From Austropuccinia psidii (taxonomy: Eukaryota; Basidiomycota; Pucciniomycetes; Pucciniales; Sphaerophragmiaceae), in contig JALGQZ010000013.1 of assembly GCA_023105745.1 (NCBI GenBank), positions 23,508,605 to 23,572,604 on the forward strand: 64,000 nucleotides of DNA. The letters run 5' to 3'. The stretch's first letter is position 1. Every line of letters starts with the position of its first letter. The position numbers were made by a program, and so were the translations under genes. Shown here one piece after another: positions 10,529 to 24,334 of this stretch. The notes below the pieces were generated by a model. The model made no database searches. It worked only from the letters and a program-made list of their open reading frames with translations, and was not told the origin of the DNA.

Positions 10529-12531
10529 TGTGAGCCTTTGAGATATGACCACATACCCAATAGGGTCACAAAAAAGACTCAGAATAATTATACCTTTAAT
10601 ATAATTATATTAAAATTACTTAGAATAATTATACATTAAAAATAATTACTTAAATATACAAAAAATACCATAATTGGTACAAAAATTGGTTTAACTTAGA
10701 AACCAATGAATCAACATGTAAAATAAATTATACCACTGGATTCCCCATGGTAAAATACACATATACCATTTTTATAGCATATCTGTAAAGTCAATATTTA
10801 ATGAATTATAAGGTATAATACCTTATAAAATCCATAAAACCTTATTTATCTCAAGAACTAATGAGACAACATGTGAGATAAGTTGTACCAATGGATTCCC
10901 CACGAAAATCCACACATAAAACAATTAATAAGCTAATTTCCAAAGTTAATACTTAAGGAATTAACCTGAATATATGCACTTTTTTGGTCAACACATATAT
11001 TCAAGGATCATAGCTAATATCTCCTAAACTATACATGATAGAATGATGAACCAAAAATAAAGTTACCACGTAATTACTGTAAGGACACAGATATGAACTT
11101 TATTTTACAAATTATAAACAAGGTTAAAACCTATGATGAAATATTGATAAAAATCAACAGAGCTGTTGACCACTTTGTTGTGAAAGTATTCCAAACTTAA
11201 AAAAAGTATATAGTTGGGTTCTACTAGTTCATTCGTGAATAATGATGTAATTTCTATTATTAAATTCAGGTATAACCCCCTGAAATCAAGGTTTGAAGTT
11301 TAAAATATTGAATTTCGACAGAAAAGATGAGTTATAAGAAAAATCATCAAAATTAGAGTTTTGATGATGTAATGAAAAGCTCTCGGAAGCATAATAAGGT
11401 TATGCCAGGCTATCAGAATTCACTCTCTGAATTTCTGTAGCGTGTAAATCTTAAAATTTATTGAGGATCAAAGTTTGAGCTTAATTTGAGCAGTTATGAT
11501 CACTCACACTAACCTTAATTTAAGCTTAACAGTCTTAAGAGTGATAAAATTGGTGAATACTATTAGTTTATGATTAAAACTAATAAAATTCACGAAATTT
11601 GGGGTTCTGCCAAGCCTCTGAAGTCATCAAACTTAGAGTTATAGTGATAACTCTAAATAATGGTGTAATAATGATGTAATATGGTTTGATAATGATGTAA
11701 TCATCTTCAAACCTTAAAATATTGATCATTTCCAGTGGGTATGATCAGTACACGTCTACTAGAAGCCTGTTGGACTCTAGGAGGGAGGTATTTACTATAA
11801 ATAGAGCTCTTTTTACTCTATTTCCCCCTCAGACGCATCAAAAACATTAAATCAATTAAATCAAAGGTAATTTCTTTATTCTTTATATATAAAAGTATTA
11901 TATTATTAAAGACCAAAGACCACCTTGTTGTAATCATCTATTTTGACGTGATTAAATCATTTATTTAATTGTTTTTGCTAAAAATCTCTTTAAAAACTCA
12001 TTTCCACGTTAAAATCCAGAATAATTTGTAATTTTCTTTATTTTTATTGTAAATACAATTTGAAAAAGTTGTATTTATATTTTTTGGCATAAAATATTTC
12101 AAAATTATTATATTAAGTGTTAAAAGTAGGTTATTTTCTCTTATTATAATAATTTCTCTATTATTACTCTCTTAATAATTCTTTAATTAATATAAATAGT
12201 ATTTATATTAATTCATAACTTTAATATTAGTAATATTATTGTTATTAATTGTTTTTTATTAATAAAAAGCAATTTTTTACGCCTTTATTATTTGTTGGTA
12301 ACAATAATAAAGAGCTTTTTAAATATATTAATTATTTTATATTAATATATTTATTTATTATATTATATTATTATATTTACTTAATAATATAATTATTTTA
12401 CGCCATAATAATAATAATTATTCATTATTATTATATTTTTAATCTTATTTATTCAATTCATAAGGACATTCAGAGTAAAATAAGTAATAAATTAGTAATT
12501 TTTACTTATTGTTTCATAGTCAAACCTTACA
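10529..12531 (+). repeat. 3' LTR of element B (2003 bp)
   Basis: It begins TGTGAGCC, ends CCTTACA, and matches 1841-3866 throughout. TATAAATA is at 11796-11803. It lacks about 23 bp of AT-rich sequence near 12368 that the 5' copy has. It is followed by the TSD copy TTCTT. Confidence 0.96.
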
Positions 12532-12536
12532 TTCTT
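12532..12536. repeat. Right target-site duplication of element B (TTCTT)
   Basis: Identical to 1836-1840. Element A sequence resumes at 12537. Confidence 0.95.
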
Positions 12537-15500
12537 CGAAGTCACAGAAGTCCATACCCACTTGCCACAGTACAGTGAGGATTGCTGCAACCTGATCAAT
12601 ATCCAAGATGCCAGAATGTGTAAAACAAAACCTGCTAGAGGAAAAGGTTACCATGCTGGAGCATCCTGTATCACATCAGTTTTGATGGATGATATTGAAG
12701 CCACAGTAAATTTGGATACAGGGGAATTTTGCACTTGTGTGGGCAAAGATTATCTCCAAGTTATACTTCCTGGATGGAAAAACCATCTATTACCAATAGA
12801 AGGTGTGCAATTTAGTAGTGCCAGTAACAATATGTACCCCTTGGGTATATTAGACACTAATCTTGTACTTCCACACCCAGCAGTAAGTGTAATAATGAAA
12901 ACTGAGCTTGTAGTAATGGATAATTGCACATCTCAGCACATCATTCTTGGAAATGATTACTTACATATTTATGGTATTGACATCAATAACCACAAAGACA
13001 GATATTTCACAATTGGGGATAACAAAAGACAAAAATTTGCTTTTTCCAATATGCCAAAACAAATATCTGTGGTACCTTCTGTTAAGGATACTTATAAAGA
13101 TGAATTTGTGTCTAATCAACTTGTTGAAGCACACCTTAATCCATCATTATCACCAAAAATGAGAAATGAACTTATCAATGTGTTATACACATACATTAAT
13201 GAATTTCCCTCTGATAATGAACCATTAGGTGCTATAAGGAGACATGAAGTTGATATTACTCCTAATATTGACAGACCATATCCTCCAGTACTTAGAAGAC
13301 CAGCTTATCCAGCCAGTCCCAGAGCTAGAGAAGCCTTGGAAAAACATATACAAGAGTTAATCCAGCTGGGTGTACTAAGGAAAGTAGGCCATGATGAGTA
13401 AGTTGAAGTAACAACACCTGTTATTATTTCCTAGCATAATGATAAGTCAAGAATGGTTGGAGATTTCAGAGCATTGAATATCTACACAGTTCCAGATAGG
13501 TATCCAATCCCTAGAATTCAAGAAACCTTGACTAAATCTTCTAAAGCCAAGTATATAAGATCAATAAATTCATTGAAAGGCTTTTATCAAGATGTTTTAC
13601 ACCTAAAGCTAAGAAATTACTTAGAATTATCACTCACTGTGGTATTTATGAGTATCTTAGAATGCCATTTGGCATTAAAAATGCTCCATCCCATTATCAA
13701 AGAATGATGAATACCATGTTTCCCACAGAATTATCTGAAGGATGGCTTATCATTTATATTGATGATATTATCATATGTTCTGATTCTTGGTCCTAAGACC
13801 TTGAAAGACTTCCAAAGGTACTTCACAAGGTTGCAGAAGTGAACATGAAAATTTCACTTAAGAAATGCAATTTTGGTTTTGAAGAGCTCAAAGCATTAGG
13901 ACAAAGTGTTTCTGGTTTAAGCTTGGGTATTGACAAAAACAAAGTAGCAGCAGTGTTACTTAAGCCAATACCCCAGAATAAAAAAGAAATGATGTCTTTT
14001 CTTGGGTTTGCCAGTTATTATAGGAAACACTTAAAAGACTTTGCAATTCTAGCCAAGTCCCTTTATAGAATCTGTGATGAAAGACTGTATTTGAGATGAC
14101 ACAGGAGAGAATTAAAGCTTATGAGAAGATAAGGAGAGCTCTTACAGAAGCACCTTTACTCCTCATGCCTGACTGGAATATTCCTTTCAAATTGTAAATT
14201 GATGCTTGTGGAGATGGATTAGGGGCTGCCCTACATCAAGTCCAAATTATTGATGACAAACCTATGGAAGGACCAGTTTGTTTTATCTGAAGACAAATCA
14301 AACCAACAGAGGCCAGATATGGTGCAAGCCAAATGGAGTGCTTATGCTTGGTATGGGCACTTGAGAAATTACACTATTATCTTGATGGCAGTGTTTTTGA
14401 AGTGATAACTGACTGTAATGCAGTAAAATCACTTCCTAACATGAAAACTCCCAACAGACATATGTTGATATGGCAAAGAGCCATTCAGGAATATAGAGGA
14501 AACATGACTATAGTCCACAAAGCAGGAAACATTCAAAAAAATGCTGATTGACTTAGCAGATGGGCATTAGACAACACTCCTGATAACCCAGCCTATCTAC
14601 CTTTGGAGGCTGAAACACAGATTCCAATTGAAGGGATTAACATTACTGATATTGGGACTGAATTCTTTGAAGAGGTCAGAGAATCTTATAAACAGGACAA
14701 GAATTGCCATATCTTGACTTCTTTATTACATAAAGACTGTAAAGATACATCTTTGGTCAATGCACTAGATGAATTTTGGAGAAATTCCTATTCTGAGGGA
14801 AGATTTCACTTGTTTGATGGGATTTTTTACCACAGAACCAAACATTCTTGTGTGATGACATTATGTAGCAGATTGCTTATTAATAAAATTCTTCATGAAT
14901 GCCATGATAGCATCTACTCTGGACACCTGTCAGAAGACAGAACACTTGAAAAAGTAAATAACTGTGCATGGTGGCCATATTGGAGAAAAGAAACCATTGA
15001 ATAGTGTCATACCTGTGACAGATGTCAAAACGCAAACAGGAGTACAGGCAAGAAATTTGGACTTATGGACCATATTCAAGAACCAAAATCCCCTTGGGAA
15101 GTTGTTCACATGGATTGGGTCACAGCACTTCCTCCAAGTGGTGAGAATAGGTAAAATGCTTGTTTAGTCATTGTAAACAGATATAGCAAGACTCCCATAT
15201 TCTTACCATGTCATAAAGATGACACTGCTATGGATACAGCTCTTCTTCTGTGGAGTAGAGTTATTTCTCATACAGGATTATTTAAGAATATCATAAGTGA
15301 CAGAGATCCCAAGTTCACATATGCACTTTGGACCAATCTTCATAGATTGTTTGGGACTAAGTCATCATTCTCTACAGCATATCACCCTCAAACAGATGGG
15401 CTAGCAGAGATGATGATTCAAACTTTAGAAGACATGATCAGAAGACTTTGTGCTTATGGGTTAGAATTCAAAGACTCAGATGTCTTTACCCATGACTGGT

Positions 15501-16207
15501 GAACTCTGATACCTGCACTATAATTGGCATACAAGAAATCAGTTCATTCTTCCACAGGACAAACTGCTGCTATGTTAGAAAAAGGATGGAATCCAAGACT
15601 CCCAGCAGACACACTGAGGAAAGACTTGATTGACATTCATCCTACAGCTTCCAGCTTCAAAATAATGCGTGATAAAGTAAAACATCATGCAAAACAAAGT
15701 ATGAATGATGCTTTTGATTATGCAAAACAGAAGTGGGACAAGAGTCATAAAGTACCAGACTTCAAAGTAGGGGACTTAGTTCTAGTTTCAACCTTGAATT
15801 TTAATAATATCAAAGGCCCAAAGAAACTTACAGATTTTTATGTAGGAACTTTTGTTATTGTTGCCTTACATGGAACCAATGCAGTTCAAGTGGAATTGAG
15901 TGGTGAATTGGAAAATAAACACCCCACCTTTCCAGTAAGCTTGATAAAGCCTTCTCAACCAGCTGATAAAGAATTGTTTCCTTTAAGGAACCCAACTCCT
16001 TTAAATGTTCCACCAGTGGAACAGAATGAAGACAAAAAGATAAAGAAAGTCATTAAAGAAAGGAGACTTAGGGCTAAAAGTCAGAGAGAATATCTTGTCA
16101 GATATAGAAATCCAGTACATGAAGATGAATGGTTGGCAGAATCAAATATACCTGACTCAGATTAACTCTTGAGAAGATTTATACATGAAAGAAGGCCACA
16201 AGCCTGA
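12537..16207 (+). pseudogene. Pol of element A (protease, RT, RNase H, integrase, chromodomain), decayed
   Basis: This is the continuation of A's gag frame. The protease has LDTGEFCTCVG (DTG intact), RT has YIDD at 13755-13766, and the integrase DD35E segment reads SDRDPKFT then YHPQTDGLAEM. The tail has EYLVRYRNPVHEDEWL. Damage by comparison with B: TAA 13399-13401, TAG 13432-13434 (in place of Trp), a one-base deletion near 13600, TAA near 13794, a one-base deletion near 14078, a stop in place of Tyr near 14196, a stop near 14288, TGA near 14548, and further stops at 15002, 15152, 15500, 15522 and 16163. Mutation types are mixed. It is far more decayed than element B inserted in it, as expected for an older host element. 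Confidence 0.92.
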
Positions 16208-16339
16208 ATATATCTATAAATTTGCTTTAAATTACTTGATCTGAGTGATGTAAAGAGGTTGGACAGTGGACATTAACCTCCCTTTGGGGCCTTTTACTCT
16301 GTATACCATTGATAAAATTTTAGTACAATTTTATTTTTT

Positions 16340-16351
16340 GGTGGGAGGGAA
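16340..16351 (+). other. Polypurine tract of element A
   Basis: GGTGGGAGGGAA is immediately before the LTR start TGTGAGCC, after a T run, the same arrangement as in B and E. Confidence 0.75.
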
Positions 16352-18275
16352 TGTGAGCCTTGAGGAATATTTTACATACCCAAATAGGCCACAATTATCT
16401 TAAAAAGAAATTTTGAATTATGCATAACTCATAAGTCATGCATATATCCAAAATTCATCTTTTTTGATTTCAGAAAAGATGAATAACTTTTTATTGACTA
16501 AGTAAATCCATGGATTGAAGGCCAGATTTGGATTCTACACAAAAATTCACCTAGGGTAGCTCCATAGAGTGAATAAGCTCAAATTAACTCTTTGAGGTGG
16601 TAAAATGGAAAATACCTCAATACCACATCATCAATACCACATAAAAGATCCGTGAAAATGTTTGTTTTTCTTAATTTCATGCCAAAATAATGGGAATGTG
16701 AGAAATGCCATGTTACATATACACTAATAATAGTGTTATGCATGTTTTGAGAACTTAATATCATGGTATTCTTGCATAGATGTTTGGTACACCCATAGTG
16801 GATATCTCACTTTTAAGTTTAAATTTCTATTTTGACGTAAAAAATAAGCAAGGGGGACAAAAGACATCAAAGAGAGCCAGGGTACCCAACTTCTGAGGCC
16901 TCAGAGGCATGGACAGCTCCAAAGCTGGGATTCATGGCTGATATTGGCCTAATTGGTAAACTAAAACCTTTTGGGAACTTGGTTACCATGTTACAACTAC
17001 TGTAAATCTTAAGAAAATAGCAAATAACCTGCTATTTTGACGTGCCAAGGAGGTAAAACGCTACATAGACTCCTGTAACCATGTCAATTATTAATTATTT
17101 TCCATGGATAAACCCCAAAAGAGTAATTGGAACCCTTTTTGGACTTTCTTCAATTTATTTACCTCATAGCAACCAGTTAAACACTGATATTTGCAATTCT
17201 ATGTAGAAATGAGGTAAAAACCTCAAAAATTAATTAAAAATATAATTCTTGATTAATATTTCTGAAGCTTTCAGGACCAATGGAGAACTGTATTATCTAT
17301 GATACAACAAAAAAATAATTACAGTTTTACTAGTAAAAGTAAAAGTTTTACTTACAGTCCATTTTTGACTATTCTACATGAAACACTGAATCTTCAAGAA
17401 TTTACAGTAATTACAACCTGTGATGAAATTGGCAATAACATTCATGACTTTGAGAAATCAATGATTATTCTGGAATAAAAGAAGATTCACAGATGTTACT
17501 CCTTTTATTCTTAACCATATTGGGGTTGGTAGTCACATAAAAGCATCAATTAAGTAATTATGATAATCTTACGTGACAACAGATGATGCAATCAATAATC
17601 CAAAAGGGTTTTTTGTTTTCTCACTCACTGGTTTTTCAGTTTGCTCGATGGCATGCCTCTGTGAGCTTTTGGTGACTTAAAAGAGGCCTCCTCTTGCTGT
17701 TTTTTCCACATCATCATCTTATTATCATTTAAATCATTATTACCAACAAGTAAGTATTAGCTATAGCTATTCTTAAGTGTTTTAAATCTTTCAGAATCAA
17801 TCAGAAAGACATGAAATTCCAGAATCCAACTATATATTGTTGTAATACTGTTATAAATTCATTTTGATCCTTAAAATCCATAATACTATGTCAAATCTCT
17901 CTATCTTATCTTTCAATAAGCTCTTTGGAATATTAGTGAGTGATTTAATTTCAATTCATAAAGTTTTTCTCTAAAATTAGTTTTCTTCAAGAATTACCAT
18001 TATAATTATTCTTGCAAAAGATAATTATATATTAAAATAATTTTATTATTTTAATAAAAGAAGCTTTATTATTACAATCTTCTTGTAATTGATTCTTGTA
18101 GACAATTACTTGCTCACTGTTAAAATCACTAGTAGTGTTTAACACGTGATAGAAATAATTCTTTAATTATTTAATTGTGGTTATAATAACATTTTGTTAT
18201 TATATTTCATAAGAACAGTCATAGTACTGCTGATTAATAGTAATATTATCATCAGTTTCATAGACAAATCTTAAA
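16352..18275 (+). repeat. 3' LTR of element A (about 1.92 kb), distinct LTR family
   Basis: It begins TGTGAGCC. The end (TTCATAG, CAAATCTTAAA) corresponds to TTCATAGTCAAACCTTACA of B, with C to A in the terminal dinucleotide. The body is unlike the B and E LTRs apart from a TTTGGATTCTACA block at about 16528 and AT-rich tail features. A possible core promoter is TTAAAAGAGG near 17682, followed by a pyrimidine-rich TCCTCTTGCTG. There is no gene in this stretch. The 3' boundary is set by the switch to element C pol. Confidence 0.85.
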
Positions 18276-21200
18276 GCTCATCAGATATTACTACTTCAAC
18301 AGAATTTTCTCCATGGAGGGCCTTAAAAGGAGTCTTTGAGCTTGTTAAATCCTTTGATGTTATTGAAGTTAGTGGTGGACAAAAGTACAAAATCCCCCAC
18401 TTTGAAATCTGGAGTGGCATGTCATTTGTCCCATTTGTCCTTAGCATATGCACAAGAGTCTTCCATGAACCTCACTGCATGCTTTCTAGTTTTTTCTGGC
18501 ATTCCTTTGAAGCTAGAAGCTGTCAGATGTATCTTCACCAAATCTTTCCCCAAGGAATCTTGAGGTAATTTGCCCTTCCATCCTTTTTCTAAAATAGCAG
18601 GAGTTTGATTGGTACCGGAATGAATTGCTGTCTTATATTCCAAATATAGTGCTGTCAAAAGAGTACACTAATCATTGGTAAATCCAACACACTCTTTTAA
18701 TTCAAGGCCATATGCACAAAATCCTCTTACAAGTTCTTCCAAGGTTTGGATCATCATTTCAGCCAGACCATCAGTTTGTGGGTGGTAGGGTGTAGAGGAG
18801 GATAATTTTGTCCCAAATAGTTGCTGAAGATTTGACCATAGTTCTGAGGTGAATTTGGGATCTCTGTCACTAATGATGTTTGTGAATATGCCAGTCCATG
18901 ATACTACTCTATTCCATATCAGAAGAGCTGTATCCATGGCTGTATCATCCTTGTGACATGGTAGAAAGATTGGAGTCTTACTAAATCTGTCAACAATCAC
19001 TACGAAAGCATTATAAATTCTTTCACCCCCTGGTGGCAGGCCAGTTACCCAATCCATATGGACAATTTCCCAAGGTCTGCTGGTTTCTTGGATCTTGATC
19101 CTATTTCCAAGTCTTTTGCCAGTGGATGTATTTGCTTTTTGACATCTTTCCCAGGCTTTGCAATACTCTGAAACATATTTCTTCCACATCGGCCACCATA
19201 TGCAGGTTTTTACTTTTTCTCTTGTTCTGTCTTCAGACAGATGTCCTGAGAAAGGGCTGTCATGGCATTCTTTAAGTACAATATTGGTTAAGGACCTGTC
19301 CACAACTGTAATGACACATGTATGCTTAGTTCTGTGGTAAGTTATAACATCAAGTAAGTGGAATCTTCCTTCATCATAAGATTTTTTCCATCTCTCATCT
19401 AGGACATGTATCAAAGAATTGTCTTTACAGTCCTTATCAAGTAATTGGAATAAAATACTACTATTTTTATCCTAAGTATAACTGTTTCTTACCTCCTCAA
19501 AGAAAGTGGTGTTTAGGTCTGTAACACTGATTCCTTCTATGGGGATTTGTGGGGAAGCTTATTCTGGAACATAAGCAGGATTATCAATACTATATGGTAG
19601 TGGCCATCTGCTCAGTCCATCTGCACTTTTATGAATATTCCCATCTTTGTGAACTATAGTCATATTGCCCCTATTCTCTTGTATGGCTATTTGCCATCTG
19701 AGCATATGTATGTTAGGTGTCTTCATGTTTAAAAGTGACTTAACAGCAGTACAATTTGTTATGACTTCAAACACACATCCCTACAGGAAGTAATTCAATT
19801 TTTCCAAGATGCAGAAAAGGCATAAACACTCCATCTGACTTGCTCCATGTTTGGCTTCAGTTGGTTTGATTCTCCTGAATATGGAACATATAGGCCCTTC
19901 CACAGGTTTATCATTTAAAATATGGACTTGATGAGGTGCAGCACCCAGCCCATCCCCTGATGCATCAATATATAGTTTAAAAGGTAGTTTAAAGTCTGGC
20001 ATCAGGAAGAGTAGAGCAGTGGTCAAAGCTTTCCTCAAAGATTCAAAGGCTTTGACTATGTCAACAGTAATTTAAAATATGGTGTCTTTGTCACACAATT
20101 TATAAATAGGTCTTGCTATGGATGAAAAATCTTTAATATGTTGCCTGTAATATCCTGCAAACCCCAAAAATGACTGAATTTCTTTTTTGTTCTGAGGCTT
20201 GGGTTTCAGCAATACTGCTGCAACCTTGTTTTTGTCAATTCCAAGGGACAAACCAGATACTACATGTACCAGTGCTTTGAGTTCTCTAAATCCAAAATGG
20301 CATTTCTTCAAAGAAATTTTCATGTTCACAGATTGGATTTTTTGTCAAAACTCTGGATAATCTGTACATATGTTCTTCCTAAGTTTTGGAACAGAAAATA
20401 ATGTCATCAATGTAAATGATTAACCATCCTTCTGAAAGTTCTTCAGGGAAGATTTCATTCATCATTTTTTGGAAGTGTGAAGGTGCATTCTTGATACCCA
20501 AAGGCATCCTCAAATATTCATATACTCTGCAATGAACAATAATTCTCAAGTACTTTCTTGCCCTTGGTGTCACCACATTCTGATGAAATCCTTTAAGGGC
20601 ATCCATAGTTGTTATAAACACTGCTTGAGATATCTGGGTAAGGGAAATTTGGATTTTTGGTATTGGGTACCTGTCTGGAACAGTGTAAGTGTTCAGAGCT
20701 CTAAAGTCCCCAACTATTAGAGATTTTCCATTATTCCATGCCACTATGACTGGTGTAGTTGTTTCTACCTCCTGATTATGGCAAACCTTTCTTATTACAC
20801 CAAGGTCTAGAAGCTCTTTAATATGAATTTCCAGAGCTTCTCTTGATTTAGGACCTACTCGATATGCAGGCCTTCTTAAGAGTGATGGATAAGGTCTCTC
20901 AATATGAAGGATGATGTAAGCTTCATGACCAATAATTGCCCCCAAACGTTCTTTGTCTGATGCAAATGCTTCTTTATGGTCATATAAAAGGGCAGAAAGT
21001 CCATTTTCCTGTTTATCAGTCAGATTAAGGCTTATTTCAGATTCATTTAACTGTTCAGATTTGAATCTTTCAAACTTTAATTTGACTGATGCTATTTTGC
21101 TTACTGTAATTTGTCTTTCAAATGGTAAAAAGGCAAATTTCTCGCGCTTATTGTCTCCAATAGTAAAGTATCTGTCCTTGTTGTTATGTAGATCTATGCC

Positions 21201-23882
21201 ATACATGATTGAATAGTCATTTCCCAATATAAAATGGATAGTAGAGCAATTTTCCATAACAACAAATTCAACAGTGATTCTTAAATTTCCATTAATATGT
21301 TGAAATATGACAGTAGTCTCAAAGATTCCCAATTCTTTCATTGGATTACTTGCACTATTGAATTTTATGCCATCAATTGGTAACAATTGGTCTTCAAAAT
21401 TTGGTGCACTAGTTTTAAGAAAAGATTTGCCAACACAAGAGCAGACGGCTCCTGGGTCAAGTAAAAGTTTAGTGGGTTTATTGCCAATTACCACTTCTGT
21501 TATACAGGAGTTACCAGCTGTATAACCTTTTCCCCTGTTTGGTTTGTTCTTCATAAGTTGTGCATCTTGAATTTTTGACAAATCAAGTTGACCATTGCTT
21601 AATTGTGGCAAGTGGGAATTAGATTCCATGATGTCAAAGGTGGAATTGATATTTTCTATATCATTTGAAGATTCAGAAAATATTGATGAATTCTCATCTG
21701 AATTTTCTTCAATTATATTATCATCTTTTTCAACATCAGGTTCTTTTTAAATGTCAATTTCATTGAAATTTCCCCTTTTTGGACATTGATTGGCTACGTG
21801 GGGGGTGCTTTGGAAAATATGGCACTTTCTGATTATATCTGCAGATTGATACTTTATCTTATTAGAATTTTCTTTGGGATTTTTGTCCACAGAATCTTTC
21901 CAAGGTGTATTAAACCTTTCTTTGATATTCACCCTACTAGAACCAATTCTGGTTCTGGTGGTTACTTCTTCTGATATATTAATAATATCTTCTGCTGAAG
22001 ATTGTTCAGTAATCATTCTTTTGACTACATTCTCTAAGTCACCTCCACATTGTCTCAGAATTTTCCTGTGTATCATAGATTCTGACATTTCAGGATAGAA
22101 TGCTGTTAATATGTCTTTTTTTGGCAAAACCATGGTAAAGCTTTGTCTTGATCAGCAGTAAATTTGGCTGATTCAAAGTCTGTTTCCACTTTAAACCTCA
22201 AAGCATCATTGGCCCATTTGTTGATAATTTGGGTTTTCCACCAAGTCCAAATTTGGTGTCCATGTGCTTGTCTTAATTTGATATACCATCTGTGGGCTGA
22301 TCTGGTAAACAAGGTGTTAAATTGTGCTGTTACCAATCTTTTTGGTAATTAAAAAACTTTCTTCAATCATTTCAATAACTCTGATGAATTCCATATGGTC
22401 ATATTCTCCTTCACCACTGAAGTTAGGCCATTCTTTAAGTTTTGGTACTTCTTTTAAAAGCTCTTGGCCCATTGATGGTTCCAAGTTATTAAAAGAAGTG
22501 GAAATTTCATTTTTTAACTGTGAATTTTCAGCATCAAATACTTGTGGATTGGGAATTCCTGTACCCTAATTTTGATTCAGAGGTGTAGACATTCTTGGTA
22601 AGGTGTTTAGTATCTGTCCAATTTAATTCATTTTACTTTTGCTACACCTCTGGAAATTTCCGAATTAATGTTGGAAGGCTTGTGTTAAATTTATTACTTC
22701 AATTTCATACAAGTCTTCTTTATTTGTCGATTCTTGCCATAACTCTGTTTGTCTTGTATTATCAGAAGTGACCTGATTCAATTTAATTATTAATCTTGAT
22801 ACTTCTTCTTGTGAAGAATCAAAACACTTTTTTAAGGCAATTGGATATGTCTTTACTTTAGTAAATGAATTTGAAATGTCATCAAGGACTTTTTTGTTAT
22901 CTGTCTTGATAATATTTATGGATTGTTTAATTCTTGTTTCAATTATGTCATCAATATTGAATTTAAAATATTTGTCTGTTGATTCCTTGATAATGGCAGA
23001 TTGTTCATTTATCTTACTGCCAATAAAATTTTCATTTTTAGAAGTTTTAATTGTCCTTAAAACTTTCTCAAAACACATAAGTGTTTCATTTATTTGGCTC
23101 AGACTTCAGTTTTTTATTTTAAGATTGTTACAAATGGATAAGTTTTTATCAGAAACATGAGTTTTTATGTCATTTATAGCTTCATAAAACTCTGGGATAG
23201 AATCAAAAATATCAGAAATCATTTCTGATATTTTAATCTGGCTTCCTCCCTTTTCTGTAATTCCATCATTTTTCTGGCAATCTGAAATACCTTTTCCATG
23301 GCATCCTGCTGAATCTTTGGTATTCTGTAACCCTGCCTGTAAGGCTTTGTGGCTGGTGCCTTTCCTTCCCCCTTGTTCTGAGCTTGTGGCTGCTTTTTCA
23401 CATTGGAATTTCTGCTTCTGGCTACTGGGGCTGTTTTTGGCACTTGCTTGGGTGGTGAAGGGTTGCTTTTCCTCCATTCTTCTGTTAAAAGCATCATGTT
23501 CTTCTTTTCCATCAATGGATGCCATAAATTGAGTAACTTTCAAGTGCTGGGATATCCCAGGAATTTTCTCACAGTCAGGTAAAAGTTCATGCAGTTTTTC
23601 CACAGATCTGCAAGGATCTGGTACTATTTGTGCTGCAATGCATTGTTTCAAGCCTTCTGGCTGGCTTTGTATATGTCCACTGAGGCTTTAGGTGGCCATG
23701 TCAGCTCTGAGTGATGGTAAAACAGTATTATCAGCTTCAGCATGACATAATTCCTTAATTTGGAAGTCAACGACTGACCCTTGTCCCTCGTTAACTGATT
23801 AGCTTCTGCCAAAATCATGTCTATTACCTTTTTGGGAGCTTCTTGAGGGGTTATAGCTGGCTCCTGATCTGGTTGAAGGCAT
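18276..23882 (-). pseudogene. Gag-pol of element C, multiply frameshifted and truncated
   Basis: Gag starts at ATG 23882-23880 and has early stops. It retains a coiled-coil-like middle, the core [18 protein letters not shown] and a knuckle whose second Cys is Phe (CHIF then HVANQC), so it is defective. The protease motif is LLDPGAVCSCVG: Asp-Pro-Gly in place of Asp-Thr-Gly (about 21450-21458). RT YIDD is at 20403-20414 on the plus coordinates. The RNase H Asp of VITDC is Asn. The integrase includes [12 protein letters not shown] and YHPQTDGLAEM. The reading frame changes at about 22336, 22130, 20350 and 18440. The sequence ends at ISDEL where element A was inserted. Confidence 0.92.
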
Positions 23883-24118
23883 ATTTTATGATTAAAAAGC
23901 TTAAAATAGTAATTTTAGTCAAAAAACCTACTATTTGCCAAATTATTTGCCTTCTGAAGGGTATTACTTATATCCAAGCTGATTAATTCAGAAGAAATTG
24001 GTTCTGGTTGATTATTCTGAGTTATAATAATTGTACTATTATGGTCAGAATTCACAGTACTTGCAGGAATAATGCTTGTTACTGCTGAGGCTTTTTCAAT
24101 ATTTTCTTGTCTTACCAT
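23219..24118 (-). pseudogene. Frame X of element C (two exons), overlapping gag
   Basis: The first exon has an ATG at 24118-24116 (MVRQENIEK, continuing to NLANS) and ends at 23932. The intron is 23931-23869 with donor GTAGGT and an acceptor AG inside the gag start ATGCCTTCAACCAG. The second exon continues in phase and ends RIPKIQQDAMEKVFQIARKMMEL with a basic tail at 23219. A TGA replaces the Cys codon of the STCK motif near 23545, so this copy is not functional. The AG that precedes the exon in E is AT here. This copy alone in the window has an ATG for X. Confidence 0.55.
23869..23931 (-). other. Probable 63-nt intron at the gag start of element C
   Basis: Minus-strand donor A|GTAGGT at 23931 and acceptor CAACCAG ending at 23869. 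It contains the gag ATG (23882-23880). It is the counterpart of 36426-36490 in E. Confidence 0.5.
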
Positions 24119-24334
24119 GTTTTCAGACAATAAAATTAATGAAAAAGCCAATTGATTAAGTAAAAAAAAGATTTTTTCAAGAGAGAAATCAAAAAATAAA
24201 GCCTCCCTTATAATATGAGAAAAAAATAGTTTTTATGAGTTTTTTGAATTATAAGTATTTTTTATATGTTTTTAAATTTTTCAATATAAGAAAAAAGATT
24301 TAAAAAGAGTAAAAAATTATGTCACAGGTAAAAT

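Larger units (their letters stand above)
1841..12531 (+). mobile_element. Element B: complete Ty3/gypsy chromodomain retrotransposon (10.7 kb) nested in element A
   Basis: This is a full structure: 5' LTR (1841-3866), primer site (3869-3886), leader with a probable intron, a single-frame gag-pol (4612-10410), purine tract (10517-10528), 3' LTR (10529-12531) and a perfect TSD, TTCTT. The two LTRs differ by roughly 25-30 substitutions over 2 kb by eye, plus a 23-bp length difference. That marks an insertion that is neither brand new nor ancient. Gag-pol has four in-frame stops and no frameshift, so it is not autonomous now. Confidence 0.97.
1..18275 (+). mobile_element. Element A: Ty3/gypsy chromodomain LTR retrotransposon, 5' end outside window, split by element B
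   Basis: The window opens inside gag. Gag runs to 1840, element B plus one TSD copy occupy 1841-12536, and pol resumes at 12537, followed by a purine tract and the 3' LTR (16352-18275). With the insert ignored, the gag codon beginning at 1839 continues at 12537 in the same frame as the pol sequence, so A had one continuous gag-pol frame. Beyond 18275 the sequence switches abruptly to antisense pol of element C, so A inserted into C in opposite orientation. The 5' LTR and second target-site copy must lie left of base 1. Pol is decayed; gag is still open. Confidence 0.93.

Noticed and set aside
12537..16207. Repeat-induced point mutation as the cause of the many stop codons
   Set aside because: Stops arise from mixed changes (GAA to TAA, AAR to TAA, TAT to TAA, TCA to TGA, as well as TGG to TAG and CAA to TAA) and small deletions. 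There is no clear C-to-T or G-to-A dominance by eye.
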